Source of the DNA: Heterostelium album PN500
Lineage: Eukaryota; Evosea; Eumycetozoa; Acytosteliales; Acytosteliaceae
Direction: 5' to 3'
Assembly: GCF_000004825.1 (NCBI RefSeq)
Contig: NW_008805065.1
Span: 1,302,001 to 1,366,000 of the forward strand
Length of the DNA: 64,000 nucleotides
Position 1 is the stretch's first letter, and each line of letters begins with the position of its first letter. The notes beneath the pieces are model-generated. The model worked only from the letters and a program-made list of their open reading frames with translations. It ran no database searches and was not told where the DNA came from. The translations under genes were made by a program, and so were the position numbers. This document shows positions 49,617-61,643 of this stretch, one piece after another.

Positions 49617-50099
49617 TTATTTAAATCCAATATACAAACAAGCAGTTGCAGACAGAGAAATAGAGAGAAAAGTAGAAATCGTTCCTACAGGACGACCTGG
49701 GCCAAGATGATTATGTTTACTTAGACCAATAGCATGAGATATTCTTCCAATAGTGAATATAGCCAATATAAATTGTAGGTATTTAGAATTAAAACCTTGA
49801 ATTTCTAGCAATCCAGCCAACATTAATTGAAGTGGAACATATTCAATAAAGTTTCCATGAGATCGAATAGCAGCAAGGAGTTTACTATATTTTCTACTAT
49901 CAAAAGCAATACCATCTTTTTTGGCGCTAACATAACTATTTTTTTTTTTTGGGGATAACTCTTTTAAAAGTTCAAAAGTACCATCTCCAAGTGGAACCTG
50001 ATGAGCAAATCTTTCTCTAATGACATTAAAAAACAAGCCTAGATATACAAAGCTTAACAAACCAGTATAGGTAGTAGTTATTGGTAAGCTAATATTCAT
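49617..50099 (-). CDS. MAPEG-family membrane protein (microsomal glutathione S-transferase-like)
   Basis: Single exon, 160 residues, with four predicted membrane spans. The start is a hydrophobic span (ITTTYTGLLSFVYLGLFFNV). The conserved RSHGNFIEYVPLQLMLAGLL matches the MAPEG signature R-x-x-x-N-x-x-E-x-x-P, and GRISHAIGLSKHN matches the third-span G-R-x-x-H motif. MAPEG enzymes conjugate glutathione or make eicosanoids in microsomal membranes, and this length is typical. A charged cytosolic insertion (about 38-66, with a Lys run) lies between spans 1 and 2, longer than usual. Substrate unknown. Confidence 0.92.
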   Translation of the reverse strand: MNISLPITTTYTGLLSFVYLGLFFNVIRERFAHQVPLGDGTFELLKELSPKKKNSYVSAKKDGIAFDSRKYSKLLAAIRSHGNFIEYVPLQLMLAGLLEIQGFNSKYLQFILAIFTIGRISHAIGLSKHNHLGPGRPVGTISTFLSISLSATACLYIGFK

Positions 50100-51440
50100 A
50101 TTGTTAGAAGTTTTAAAATAAAAATAGAAATAAAATAATATAAGTCAATTTTAGAATTTATTGATTTAAATAGTTTAAAGTTAATTAATTAATTAATTAA
50201 AAAAATTTATCTTGTAAATTGTCAGTTTCAAATTCATCATGCAAAAATTTTTGTTTATTTGATTGGGGTGATCTAAAAGATTTATTTTTATTTTAAATAA
50301 ATCAAAAGGTTGTTAAATTATTTAATTTAATGTTTTTAGATTTCAAATACTCAACCTTATTAGTAAAAATATTTTATTTCTTTTTGGACATCCTTTGTTG
50401 ATTTTCTCTAAAGCAGCATGGTTATAACTGTATTTTCCAAAACCTGTGGGAATGATCCGTCTTTAATACCATATTCATGGAGTATAGTGATGTTGATTCA
50501 TTTAACTTTTTGATCTATTGATACAAGAAATCTTTGATATACCTTCATCCTTTAATGGCTGACAGATTTCACCCATTGGTATTTATTCATCATAGATGTC
50601 CTCAAGTTATTCCTTTCAAAGGAATACTGATGAAAAACCACTGATTTTCCGAGATTTAAATCGTAGAAGTATAATTGCGCTGATCTTACTTAGTTTTAAA
50701 ATATGGAATTTTTTTAATTTGGCAGTTATCAAATTTTTTTAAATGTAAATAACAAACTTATTTGTATCATATAAAATAAATAAATGAAAAAACAGTCGAT
50801 TGTTGTTGACTCAATTGATATTATTATTTCAGATGAGATTTTTTTTTGTTTTTTTATAACAACTAATTTTTATGTGTTTGTTGATTCATTAAAAACATAT
50901 GTATATATTTACTCGTTTACCACAAAACCAAAAGAAAGATAAAAAAACAAATATTTATTGAAATTGAAATTTGTTTAAAAAAAAAAAATCGATTTATTTT
51001 ATTTGTTTATTTATTTTTTTATAGGTTGTCGAAAAAATAAATCTAAAATCAAAAACAACTTGTTTACTCACTTTTTTTTTTTATTACAATTTAATACGAT
51101 ACACTGACATAATTAGTATTCGAATTTTCAATAACAGTTAATTCAATTAAGATTCAAGAAAAAAACAATAATATAAATTAAAAAAAAAGAAAAAACAAAA
51201 CTTTGAAAATTTTTTAATTTAAATTAATTTTTTCTAAAATAAAATAAAAAACAAACAAACCAACAACAACATCCTAAAAAGCAAAATAAAAAGTGAAAAG
51301 GTGAACTTTGACACCACAGCAGCAGCACCAACAGCAGTAGATAATAATAGAGTTTATTAGATCACACAGCAATACATAAATACAGCAACTACAACTACAA
51401 CTACAGAGCAAGTCATTGTTTGAATAACAACAATTCGTTT
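50100..51440. other. Divergent intergenic region with dispersed repeat
   Basis: Upstream DNA of the MAPEG gene and leader of the DUF2009 gene. It contains repeat copy B (50632-50702) and a less A+T-rich stretch (about 50395-50660) without a sustained frame. No RNA gene recognised. Confidence 0.45.
50632..50702. repeat. Dispersed repeat, copy B
   Basis: Partner of the repeat at 46755-46830, same orientation. The preceding TGATGA and two CTGA tetramers (near 50640 and 50680) loosely resemble C and D boxes of a small nucleolar RNA, but copy A lacks the second CTGA, so this is only a suggestion. Confidence 0.45.
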
Positions 51441-51442
51441 AT

Positions 51443-51656
51443 TTGAAAATTTGGAATCTCGTAGTTCAAGTTTTAGGTTTCTACCTAATATTCTCGGTAA
51501 TAGTTGTGGCATCATTCTTCAAATTCGACAACTTCAAATCCTTCCTCAGGAAACTATCAACTACATCAAACGAAGAAGACTACGTTGAGAAAGACTCCAT
51601 TAAAGCAGCAGTGGCCACTCTTACAAACAAGAAAAAAAGAACATTCGAACCAACCG
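51443..51656 (+). other. Transmembrane reading frame lacking an ATG, spliced in frame to the DUF2009 gene
   Basis: An open frame of about 71 codons reads a hydrophobic span (VLGFYLIFSVIVVASFFKF) followed by a charged, protein-like segment (DSIKAAVATLTNKKKRTFEP). It has no ATG; the frame opens after a TAA at 51425 and its first possible initiators are TTG. A donor GTATGT at 51657 and the acceptor ending at 51763 join it in frame to the ATG of the next exon (ACC-G|AA-ATG). It may be a coding exon whose own start lies upstream, a non-AUG-initiated extension, or leader with chance openness. Confidence 0.4.
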
Positions 51657-51765
51657 GTATGTTTAATACATATAAACAAAGATAATATTTAAAGAAGATT
51701 ATATATATAAAAGACTCAATTTACTTATTGTACCTATTTATTTTTAATTTATTTATTTATTAGAA

Positions 51766-54387
51766 ATGGCTTCTAATACAGAACGACTTAAGAAGGCATT
51801 ATCAGATGAAACCTACGATGATATCGATGGTGTTGTAGATAGCGATACAAACGATCAGATGGTCGAAGAAGATGACGACATCCCAAAGGGAATGTGCGTT
51901 GAATGCACAGATCAACCTGCCTCAATTCATTGTGATCAATGTCAAGATGATCTTTGTGAAGTCTGCGGATATGTAGGTTTAATTATATCATCTTAGTTAT
52001 TTAGTTTAGTTACTTTAGTTAGTTTAGTTAACTTTTAAGGGATAATGACAGAAAATAATAATAATTGTTGGAAACAAAATAGAAAAAAAAAAGAAAACAA
52101 AAAAAAAAGATAGATTTCTAATATTTAAAAATTGTTATTATTTATTTATTAATAGTCAATTCATAGAAGAGGTAAAAGAAAGCTACACACCTATACTGAT
52201 TTACTGTCTGGTTCTGCTTTGAAAAGCTTTGAGAATGGACCACACAGACCATCGGGTTCAACTTCATCGGCAGGTGAGAAGCTGCATCAAATCTCGACAA
52301 GTAGGTACTTAAATTTAAATAAATCCGCTATAACATCGACAACAACAACTACAACTACCGCAGGAATGCCAAAGATGACAATGAACATCTTGGGTAATTC
52401 AGTTTTTAATAAATCTATATTCAATTTACATAATAATAATAATAATATCCATCACTTTTCACCACTCCCAAACAACAACAACAACAACAATCACAATAAT
52501 AATAATAATAGTAGTAGTTTTGTTGGTGATTCTTTACACAGCATCAGTAGTACTAATAACAATATTAATCATAATCATAATAATAAAGGTTTGGGAGTTG
52601 GTTTCGGTGCTGATCCACTCAAGAGTCATCGTAGTTTCACTCAGATGGTTCACGACAGCAATAGCGCAGCTGTAAACGGTGGTGCCAACGGACACAGAAA
52701 AGATGACGATGACGACGACGAAATTGACGAAGAGGAAGTCAATCGTTATATTCGTGTACCAAAGAGCATGACTGACACTGTCAAGAGTCTCAATCAGGCC
52801 TACTTTATGGAACGTTCCAAATATATTCCAGTTCGTCTCTCACTCCAGGAGCGTAATCTTCTTCGTCTCTTGGAGGCATCACTCCACGTCTCTGAATACA
52901 CCGATAAAGTTGACATTCAAATTTCAAATCGTCCAAAGCGTATCAACGATCAATTGCGTCATATCTGTGCTATTCTCTGTGGTTTATTAGTTGCCAGGTA
53001 ACTATCTATCGATATATTAATTTAAAAGCAATTGCCTCTATTCATTTCATTCTAACATAATTGTTTACCACTATATATGTATATTTAGTGATTTCAAGAA
53101 AGGACAACAATTAGTTGAAAAGAAAGATTTCTCAGATAATGAAATGTTTTTCCAGACTGTCTTTGAAATCGGTAGAAGACACAAGATTATGAATCCAGCA
53201 AAGATGAGAGCCGAATATGGTAAGATGATCCATTTGTTGCAAGACTCTAGTCAACGTGAGATTAGAGATGCACTTGGTTTGGAGTTGGTATCCGACTTGA
53301 AGACTGTCTATGCGGTGTTGGAGGAGTGCGATGGTCTCAAGCTCCTGAGCGATCCACTGTTGGATGTCGCCACCCGAGAGGTCTTGCCAGACGGTAAGCA
53401 ACGTCATGAAATCCAACACGACATCAAGGTAAAGGAGAGAGCCATCAAGATGCTCTCAAACAAATACGCTTCATCGACATTGTCGACCGACCAAATCGAG
53501 CAGTGCATCTATTCGATCGGTGACAATCACACCTATCTCAGAGAGAACCGTGACTCTGTGAGAAAAATGATTAAATATCTAAAGACTTACTTTGATCCAG
53601 AAAACGAAGAACAATATTTCTCTTTGCGAATCACACCAGGACAAGCCGGTGCTCGTCTGAATCACTCACATCAAAAGCAATATATGTACGTCTATCAATC
53701 ACTCACACTCTGGAAGAAGATTCTTCACGACATGTTCCGTCTCTGGTACTTGGCAGAGTACGATTTGCTCCGTGGCAACTCTTACTCACTGCGTAACACC
53801 GGTCAAGGTTTGAACCGTATCCAGGCGGCACCAAAGATTTCATCGGCCATGGGCAAGATTCTCCATTCCGCTCAAACCAAGGTTGGACAATACTGGGTTG
53901 GTTCTTCCGTTGTACATCTTGGAGATCACAATGTACCGAATGCACTCACATTCATCGACAAGTACACTCAGATATCACGTATTCTCAACCCAATAGTTAT
54001 TGCAATTGATTTTATTCCAAAGATTAAAGATCCAGGTCTCCAAACCTATATTTTAAATACTTTTGGTAGTCAAAAGAATTTAGTAAAGGTAACTATCTCG
54101 CTCACTCAATCAACAAACGTGCTTACATAACCAACAAAATACTTGATTACTAATCATTGATGATTTTATTTATCAAATCATTTCCACAAATAATACAGTT
54201 AATTTTAAGTGACTTTTTCAAACATGCATTCGATGGAAGTGGTGCAGATAACTTCTTTGATGCAGGTTCATGTATCGATGGTAGATTGACATCAGCTTGG
54301 AATTGGTGTTCAAAGATTGAAAAGAAGAACTACTACAGTATATTTTTATTATCTGGATTCAATGGTTTCGATGGTTCATTTAACTAA
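51766..54387 (+). CDS. B-box zinc finger plus DUF2009 protein (UPF0652 family)
   Basis: Coding exons 51766-51972, 52156-52997, 53089-54088 and 54199-54387, phase-consistent, give 745 residues from the ATG two bases after an acceptor. The N-terminus has a B-box-like zinc site, CVECTDQPASIHCDQCQDD and then CEVCGYSIHRRGKRKLH, interrupted by intron 1. A long Asn/Ser/Thr-rich linker follows. Then comes the conserved DUF2009 domain (about 290-745), with NRYIRVPKSMTDTVKSLNQA, LRLLEASLHVSEYTDKVD, HTYLRENRDSVRKMIKYLKT and FFSLRI-like blocks. The family is conserved in plants, fungi and amoebae, but its biochemical role is not known to me. Its last exon is intact to the C-terminal FNGFDGSFN. Confidence 0.9.
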
Positions 54388-54596
54388 AGAAGTTGGCCAA
54401 ACAAAAGACCATTCTTCTGGCCAACAATCTTTTGAAACAAAAAAAAAAACAAACAAACTTTTCACCCAATAAATTTATAAATATTATTACTTATGTCATC
54501 ATTACATTATATTCAATATATATATATATAAATATTTGCTTTGTGATTATAATATAATATATTATTAACATTTTTGTTTCTTTCTAAAAATTTGAT

Positions 54597-56035
54597 TTAT
54601 TGATTTTCAGTTGGGAGAACAACTGGTTTGGATGGATCGTATGGTACGGTCAAGAGTTCAGAGAAAATGGTGAGTGATGGTACACCTCTGATTTCAGCTT
54701 TCAAAAGTGGCATCTTGGTTACGTGGAAATCCATGTAGAGATCGGCCATCTGATCAATATATTTCTTTTGCATCTTACTTCTTGCATGACACAATCCACA
54801 TTCTATATAAGGGAACATTCAAAAAAGAATGAGAATTCGTAATTAATTAAAACATTGATTCTAGACTAATCTGGTTAGATTCATTTCAATCACACAACTT
54901 ACCATTCTCTGGGTAAACGATTTGATTTACAATGATGTTCTGTACATCCATATCCAACTTTGTCAATTGTTGAATCAATCTCTCGGTTTCATAAAGTGAA
55001 AGGAATTCTGGAATACATACTGGTACGAATGTTGTTACATCCTTTATAAATAAAATGTTAATAATAGTTTGATTCTTTAAAAAAGTGTACTATATATACT
55101 AAATTGTACATACTGGATTCTTAAATTGAATATTAACTTCTTCGATTGTCTTTTTGATTGATGATATCTTTGAATTGATTTGCTCTGGTGAGTGTTCAGA
55201 TCCAACAACATTTCCAAACTAAAATTGAATGAATGAATGAATGATTGAATGAATGAATGTATAAGTTTATGATTTATATGTATCGTTACAATATTTCCTT
55301 TTGCTTTACTTACAGTTGAGAAAAGTCCTGATAAATTGTTATCCATAAACTTGGCGATACCTTTGTCGAGTAATGATGGAATTGAAAGGAGACGAAGAGT
55401 ATGACCAGTTGGTGCTGTATCGAAAACAATAACAGAGAATTTCATATCTTGAACGAGTTTCATCACCTCTGCAAAACTCATTGCTTCATCTACACCCGGA
55501 ATAGACATTGCAAGCTCTTGGAAATCCATTAATCCACCTCCATTCTGTTTATTGATAAACTCTGGTGCATCATGATCTGGTGTTGGATCTATTTCCTATA
55601 ATAATTATATAAATAATACATATGTATTAATATTATTTGCTTTCTGCTTCTAGTTTCTAGTCTTTCACTATTAATAACTACTACTACTACTACTAGTGAT
55701 AGGTTGTTGTTGTTGTTTGTTAAATCAAATTAAATTCATACCATACAAAAGAGGTTTGGAAAACCATTGACTAAAGATGGGTGCTTTGTGAACTTTTGAC
55801 CGAAAGCATCACTGAGATTGTGTGCAGGATCAGTTGAAATCAACAATACTGACTCTTTTACTTTGGCCAATTGAATAGCAATACTACATGATGTGGTTGT
55901 CTTACCGACACCACCCTTTCCACCAACAAATATCCACTTTAATGTATCTTTTTCAAGTAAGTTATTTATTGTTGGTTCATAGTCATCAAAATCACCTGTA
56001 TTTGTTGTTGTTGTTGTTGTTGTTGTTGTAGACAT
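54597..56035 (-). CDS. get3: GET3/TRC40/ASNA1 ATPase, tail-anchored protein targeting (ArsA family)
   Basis: Five exons: 56035-55742, 55595-55314, 55218-55114, 55041-54903 and 54802-54597, all phase-consistent, encode 341 residues (human 348). The deviant Walker [10 protein letters not shown] (38-46) and [16 protein letters not shown] give the ATPase site. [12 protein letters not shown] is the switch II region. FGNVVG and [15 protein letters not shown] belong to the helical client-binding part. ECGLC (274-278) supplies the dimer zinc Cys pair. GET3 dimers chaperone tail-anchored proteins to the endoplasmic reticulum. A short Thr run starts the protein. Human-like exon content with amoebal introns; no anomaly. 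Confidence 0.96.
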
Positions 56036-56342
56036 TGTTATTATATTAATACTATTATTATAATTAGTTTAAAAAAATAACAAAAATTACAAATTAGAAA
56101 AAAGTTTTATTTTTTTGTTTTTTTTTTTAATATTTTAAAAATAAATTCAACTAGTTTTGAAGTGTCAAACTTAAATTAAATTATATATCTCTGTACTTTT
56201 GGATATACTTTAGTAAAGTATTTATAATATTATATTATAAATAAATAAATAATAAAAATGAAACTAAAGAGTTGTGTGTGTTGTTTGTTTTTTTAGATGA
56301 AAATTAGATGAATTTTCGAAAAAGATTCTTTTGTGGATCACT
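56036..56342. other. Short spacer between GET3 and the O-methyltransferase
   Basis: A+T-rich. It serves as the GET3 promoter and the 3' flank of the methyltransferase gene, both on the minus strand. No gene seen. Confidence 0.5.
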
Positions 56343-57525
56343 CTATGTCTTTTTTGTGAGAATAATGAGTGGTTGTGTCATGAAGGATTGTGATCTTTTG
56401 ATGCTTTCTATTTGGAATCCTGCTTTGTCTACTAGATCGTGCCATTCTTTGAGGTTGCGCTCTCTTCCTCCAAACAGCTGTAACATGTTGACGTCAAGCC
56501 ATGCGATAAAATTACTTGCAAGCTTCTCGTGAGCACTGTCCTGATCGTCAATGATGTAATCGATGATATAGATTCTGCCGTCTTGTCGCAACGATTTCGA
56601 TGCTGTCTTTAAAATCTCTATGCATTTGTCTTCTGACCAATCGTGTAGGATACTCTTTAAAACATAGCAATCCGATTCCGGTACCGATTCAAAGAAACTA
56701 CCACCAACCTCAACATACCTAGAATCCAGTTGCTCTCCACTTTCAATTGAATTCACATGCTTATTCTTTTCAATGATAGCGACCATATCAAAATTAATAC
56801 CTTTTTCAATGTTCTTATTTACTTTTAATATTTCTTTAAGTAAACTTAATTATATATTGAGAATGATGATGGTGATGATGTTAACAAATATATGTTAATT
56901 GGTGAAATTAATTTAAAAAAGATAAACAATATCCTTACACTCCTTTAGACCCACCAAGATCTGTAACAATCTTAAACTTTGAAAAGTCGGCAAGTCCGAT
57001 GATTTTGTGAATTGTTAGCGATGTCAGACTTGACATTGAATCGGCAAAGAGATTCATAGTGTCTGGATTCTTCTCAAGGTGATCCCAGAAGCTAGGCTCT
57101 CCTAGAGTTTTGTGGCATTGCGTGTGACCGACTTTCAGTGTGTCCATGAGTGATCGCCAACCGCAGCTATACGACTCACTACCACGCATTAAGAAGTAAG
57201 AGTGCAACGTTTTGTCACGTGCAAGGTAAATGGATCGAGGTGAGTTTGAAAATACTCTTGGTGAGAGTTCTCTGAACATTCCGTCTTTGGAGAGTGCACG
57301 CATCACGCGGTATAGAGCATCGGCATCAACGTTGACTTCCGCTGCCAGTGACTCTACTGACCTCGAAGCATCGAGTGTTTTACCAACCCTGCCAAATATG
57401 TCCAGCTTCAACATGACCTCCATTGAATTGGCAATGAAAATGCCTCTGCTGTAATCCAAAAGACTTTTCAAATTCTCACAGTCATCGTCGCCACCTTCAT
57501 TTACAAAAACATTACTTGATTGCAT
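56343..57525 (-). CDS. SAM-dependent O-methyltransferase, plant/COMT and DIF-methyltransferase type
   Basis: Two exons, 57525-56939 and 56844-56343, joined in phase 2, encode 362 residues. The N-terminal half has the winged-helix dimerisation domain (LAAEVNVDADALYRVMRALS). The SAM-binding start is VTDLGGSKG followed by NFDMVAIIEKN. The catalytic region is YVLKSILHDWSEDKCIEIL, where His is the general base, and GRIYIIDYIIDD follows. Such enzymes methylate phenolic hydroxyls. In dictyostelids close relatives act on polyketides, including the last step of DIF-1 synthesis. The substrate here is unknown, and no polyketide synthase is in the window. Confidence 0.92.
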
Positions 57526-60055
57526 TGTTTAGCCGCTAGTTAGCCAGAGTATTTTGTTTTGAAGTAGAATTTTAAGTAATTGTTTATAAAAACTATTTAA
57601 ATGCTTCACTCAGACATAACTTTAAAAATATAAATACAACAACTTTTGGAAGGAAAAAACATAACAAAATTGCGTCAAATATTAAAATAATGGATTTTTT
57701 TTATTTTTAATTTTGTTCACCCAACCATAATAATAATAGTAGTATTAGATATGAGCAAAAATTTATAATTTAATTGTTCTGACACTCGTTGTCAATACCA
57801 ATATTAATCAAACAACAACAACAACAAAAAAAAGTGTCAGTTTGTAAAATGAATTGCATGTTATTTTATGTTAATATTATTAGATTAATATAATAATGTA
57901 CACTGGGTTTTGTTGTAAGTTGTTTGAACACATATCATGTGTCTGGTCAAATATGGTAAAAAATACAAAATAATTAAAATGATCAAATTTAAAAAAAAAA
58001 AAAATTTTAATTATTTATTTGGAATTGTATAAACAAGTGAATGCAATGTATTTACTGTTGCCAAATCAATCAGTGTCAGAAATCAAAACAAACAGGGAGT
58101 TAAACCAGTGATTTGAACTGAAAAAAAATATCCATTAAATCATTGTAAATAAAAAAAAAAAAAAAGTTTGTAAAATCATTAAAAAAAAAAAAAGCCTTTG
58201 CTCTTTTGTATTCTTGCAGCGCCAGTGTTAAAATGCACAGGCATCACACAAATAAAGAAGAAGCACCCAGAGTTTTTTTTGTTTTTTTTTTTGATTTCAA
58301 GAAAAAAAGCTTACCAGGACCACCCACCCAGTTGAATTTTTTTTTTTTTATTGACTAATAATCAGCTCAGAAACAAGTGAATTAATTGACAACAATAAAA
58401 AGAAAAAAAAAACCAAGCTTCAACTTAAATTTTTTCGACACTAAAAAACAAAACTATTCATCCTAATTTTCAGTATTCAAACAATCACAATTTTTTATAT
58501 CACAATTTTTATTTTTATTTTTATTTTTTTAAGTGTGAATTAATTCATATCAATAAATTCACAGACACACAAAATTATAACATTTTATTTTTGCACCAAT
58601 TTTTTTTTACCAAAAATCTTGATTTTGATTAAATAATATTTATAAATAAAACAAATAGACATATTTAAATTAAAAAAAAAAAAAAAGAAAAATACAAAAA
58701 AAAAGAGAAATCAGTTCAGTTAGAGTATAATATTAGTAGTAGTTGATTTTTAAAAGTAAATTAGCAAATTGGCAGCAAACAGTAATAAATAAATTTGGTA
58801 ATATCAACAACGACAACAGATTTCTGGAATAGAATATAAAATTATTACAATTTCATTTATAAAAGTATGTTTTATAAATCTAATCTTTGCAATAATAATG
58901 AAAAATTTCACACCAACCCCTCACTGCTACAGTATTTTATAATTATACAACCAACCACCCACCCTTTCACTTTATACCATAGAAACAAAAATCAAACAGA
59001 CATATAATTAATTAGAGCATCTCATAATATTTTGTTTCAAAATTTTTATTTTAACATATTTATGAGCCTGGGAGTTCATTCTACCAGACACTGGTAATGG
59101 ATGGAATTAAAAATGACTCACTTTTATTACTATCATGATAGCAATAATAAACTATAACGAATCACACAACTTACCTTTTAAATCAAATATTAAATTCACG
59201 TTTGCATTTTGTTTAGTTTTATTAAATGAGTAAAAAATCTTAGCAATCTTAAAAAAAACCAAAAAAAAAAAAATCACACTATTTTCCTACACACTATTTT
59301 AGTAACACACCAAAAAAATATGTCGGCACAAAATTTTTGAATTAATTCTTCCAATTTTTGCAAACAAAAAACCCTGGTCTGGTGGGACTGTTTGCAAATT
59401 TCATTCATTTTTTATTCCGTTATTACCAGGTTATCAAAGAATTCTTTTTTTTTTTTTTTTTTTTTTTTGTTTGGTTGTTTTATTCTTATTATTTTAAATT
59501 AACAATTATATAATTGTGATAAACATTTGAATCGATAGTTTCAAAACACAAATAATAATAACAATAATCAACAACCCTCTATTAAACAACAACAACAACA
59601 ACAACAATCATATTATTATTTATATTGTTTTTATTATTATCATTTTTTTAACACATCAAATAAAAATAATAATAATAAAAATAATAAAAATAGTAATAAT
59701 CATATTTTCATACTTTTATATTTTAAAATAATTAATATTATATTATTATTATTAAGACTTTAATAGTAATAATATTTATTTATTAATTTATAATCACCTT
59801 TTTTTTTTAAAAAAAAGGGTGGTGTTGTTTTAAAGATTATATATAATATTGTTGTTTTAATCAATCAAAATAATAATAATATTAATTAGTGTAGTGTTTA
59901 ATAGACTATAGTTAATATCTAATTAAAAACAAATTATACTAATTTTAAATTGATTATCAGAGCAAATCATATTATTTAAATCATTATCCTATTAGTTGAT
60001 CTTTTATTATTACAATATTGTCAAATCAAATCAAATCACAACACAATTGCAATAA
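57526..60055. other. Long upstream region of the PH/LysM gene
   Basis: About 2.5 kb without a convincing frame. Very A+T rich with many homopolymers. Short CCTGG or ACCAGG islands occur at about 58314, 59071, 59372 and 59427, standing out from the background. AAC trinucleotides lie near 59587. Possible promoter, leader and unrecognised RNA; nothing firmer. Confidence 0.45.
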
Positions 60056-61643
60056 ATGGGTTTCGAACAATTCAATGATTACAGTGAGACGCAACAACAG
60101 CAGCAACAACAGCAACCACCACTCTATGGCTTCTCACAAATGAACACACAACCAGTTATGGTTCCGGTTGGTATGGTCGATTCTTTACCATATAATTTCC
60201 AACAACAACAAATGCAACAACAACTCTATCCACAAATGCAAATACAAATGCAAATGTCTGGTCAACCCGCTCAACCACCACAATTTGAAACCGCAACAGA
60301 TTTAAAGCGTTGTCTCAAATGTACAAAAATCTATTATCACATGGATTCATTCAATAATCAAGCTTGTTCATATCATCGTGATAAGTAAGTAATTAATTAT
60401 TTCAATCATCATTATTTAAATTATTTGTTATTAATATTAAAATCTCTCTCTTTTTTTATTCTTTTTAATTAATTATTATAGCTATGTTAAAGGTGAAGAA
60501 AGATGGTTATGCTGTAACCGTGTAGGTAGAGAAGCATCACCATGTTTTTCAACTTATCATGTCGAAGATGAAAACACATCGCAGATTCTTCGTTCAATGA
60601 CCATTCCAAAACCAGATGTAGTCCAACAGAACAATCCAATCTATCAGAATTTGAATTTCGGTTATGTTGGTGCTGAACGTATTCTCTACGAAGGTGTTCT
60701 CAAGAAGCAAGGTAAACGTCTTGGTTTCTGGGAGAAGCGTAGATTCAGACTTACTTTTAGCTCACTGATAAATTACTATGACGAGACTGACAAGACAGTT
60801 CATCGTGTCTTCCAGTTGGCCGACATCACCATTTCATTCAAGAGAATGTCTACCGACGATGGTGATCGCATCTGTTTGGTCATCAACGATGGTCAACGTA
60901 ATCACAATCTCTACTCACCGGTGACCGACCAAACCGAAGCATGGATCGATTCACTCCACACTCAAAAGAAAATCTACTTGCAATCGATTAGCAACCAACG
61001 TTTCCTCCACTCTTCGAGTCCGGGTATGGCTTCGTTCTCTCCACCCAATCCACATCAATTCCTCTCTCACTATCCCCCATTGCAAATGAGCAATCACATG
61101 AGCAGTGGCAACCTCAACAACATCATGAGCAATGCCAACTTGATGAACAGCCAGTCGATGCAAGCACAACAGTTTGCTCCACAGCAATTGGGTGCCTCCA
61201 AGCAAGAGCCTTTCCCAATCATCAACAACTACTTCCCACAACCACCAGCTCAACCACAGCAACCCATCACAACCTCTGACAAAGTCCAATGGATTCAACA
61301 CCGTGTTCAAGTATCCGACACACTTGCCGGTTTGGCCATCAAATACAATACCACTATCGACATCATCAAGAGAACCAACTTGATCAAGAACGATACTTGC
61401 ATCACCCATCAAACCCTTCTCGTTCCAGTTTCGGGTCCGATCAACATGACCACACAGGCACCAATCCCCCAAACCGAAGAAGAGAAACGTAGAAAGATGA
61501 TCCAGCTCTTTGCCGTCTCTGAGAACATCTCCAAAGAGGAGTCTCGTTCCTATCTGGTCAACAACGACTGGGATATAACCAAGGCACTGAGAGAGCTCAA
61601 GGATGATCTCGATTGGGAACACTCCCATCCCTTTGTAAAATAA
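60056..61643 (+). CDS. Cys/His zinc-finger, PH, LysM and UBA-like multidomain protein
   Basis: Two exons, 60056-60384 and 60482-61643, joined in phase 2, encode 496 residues. A Gln-rich N-terminus (1-80) precedes a Cys/His module (about 84-137: CLKCTKIYY, then NNQACSYHRDNY, WLCCNRVGREASPC and STYHVED), likely a zinc site. A PH domain (about 179-277) begins LYEGVLKKQGKRLGFWEKRR and ends with EAWIDSLHTQKK. A Gln/Asn/Pro linker follows. A LysM motif (about 380-426: HRVQVSDTLAGLAIKYNTTI) and a UBA/CUE-like helical end (about 443-489) finish it. No signal peptide, so the LysM is cytosolic, as in TLDc/OXR-type proteins. A membrane-lipid-linked adaptor is inferred. Confidence 0.88.
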
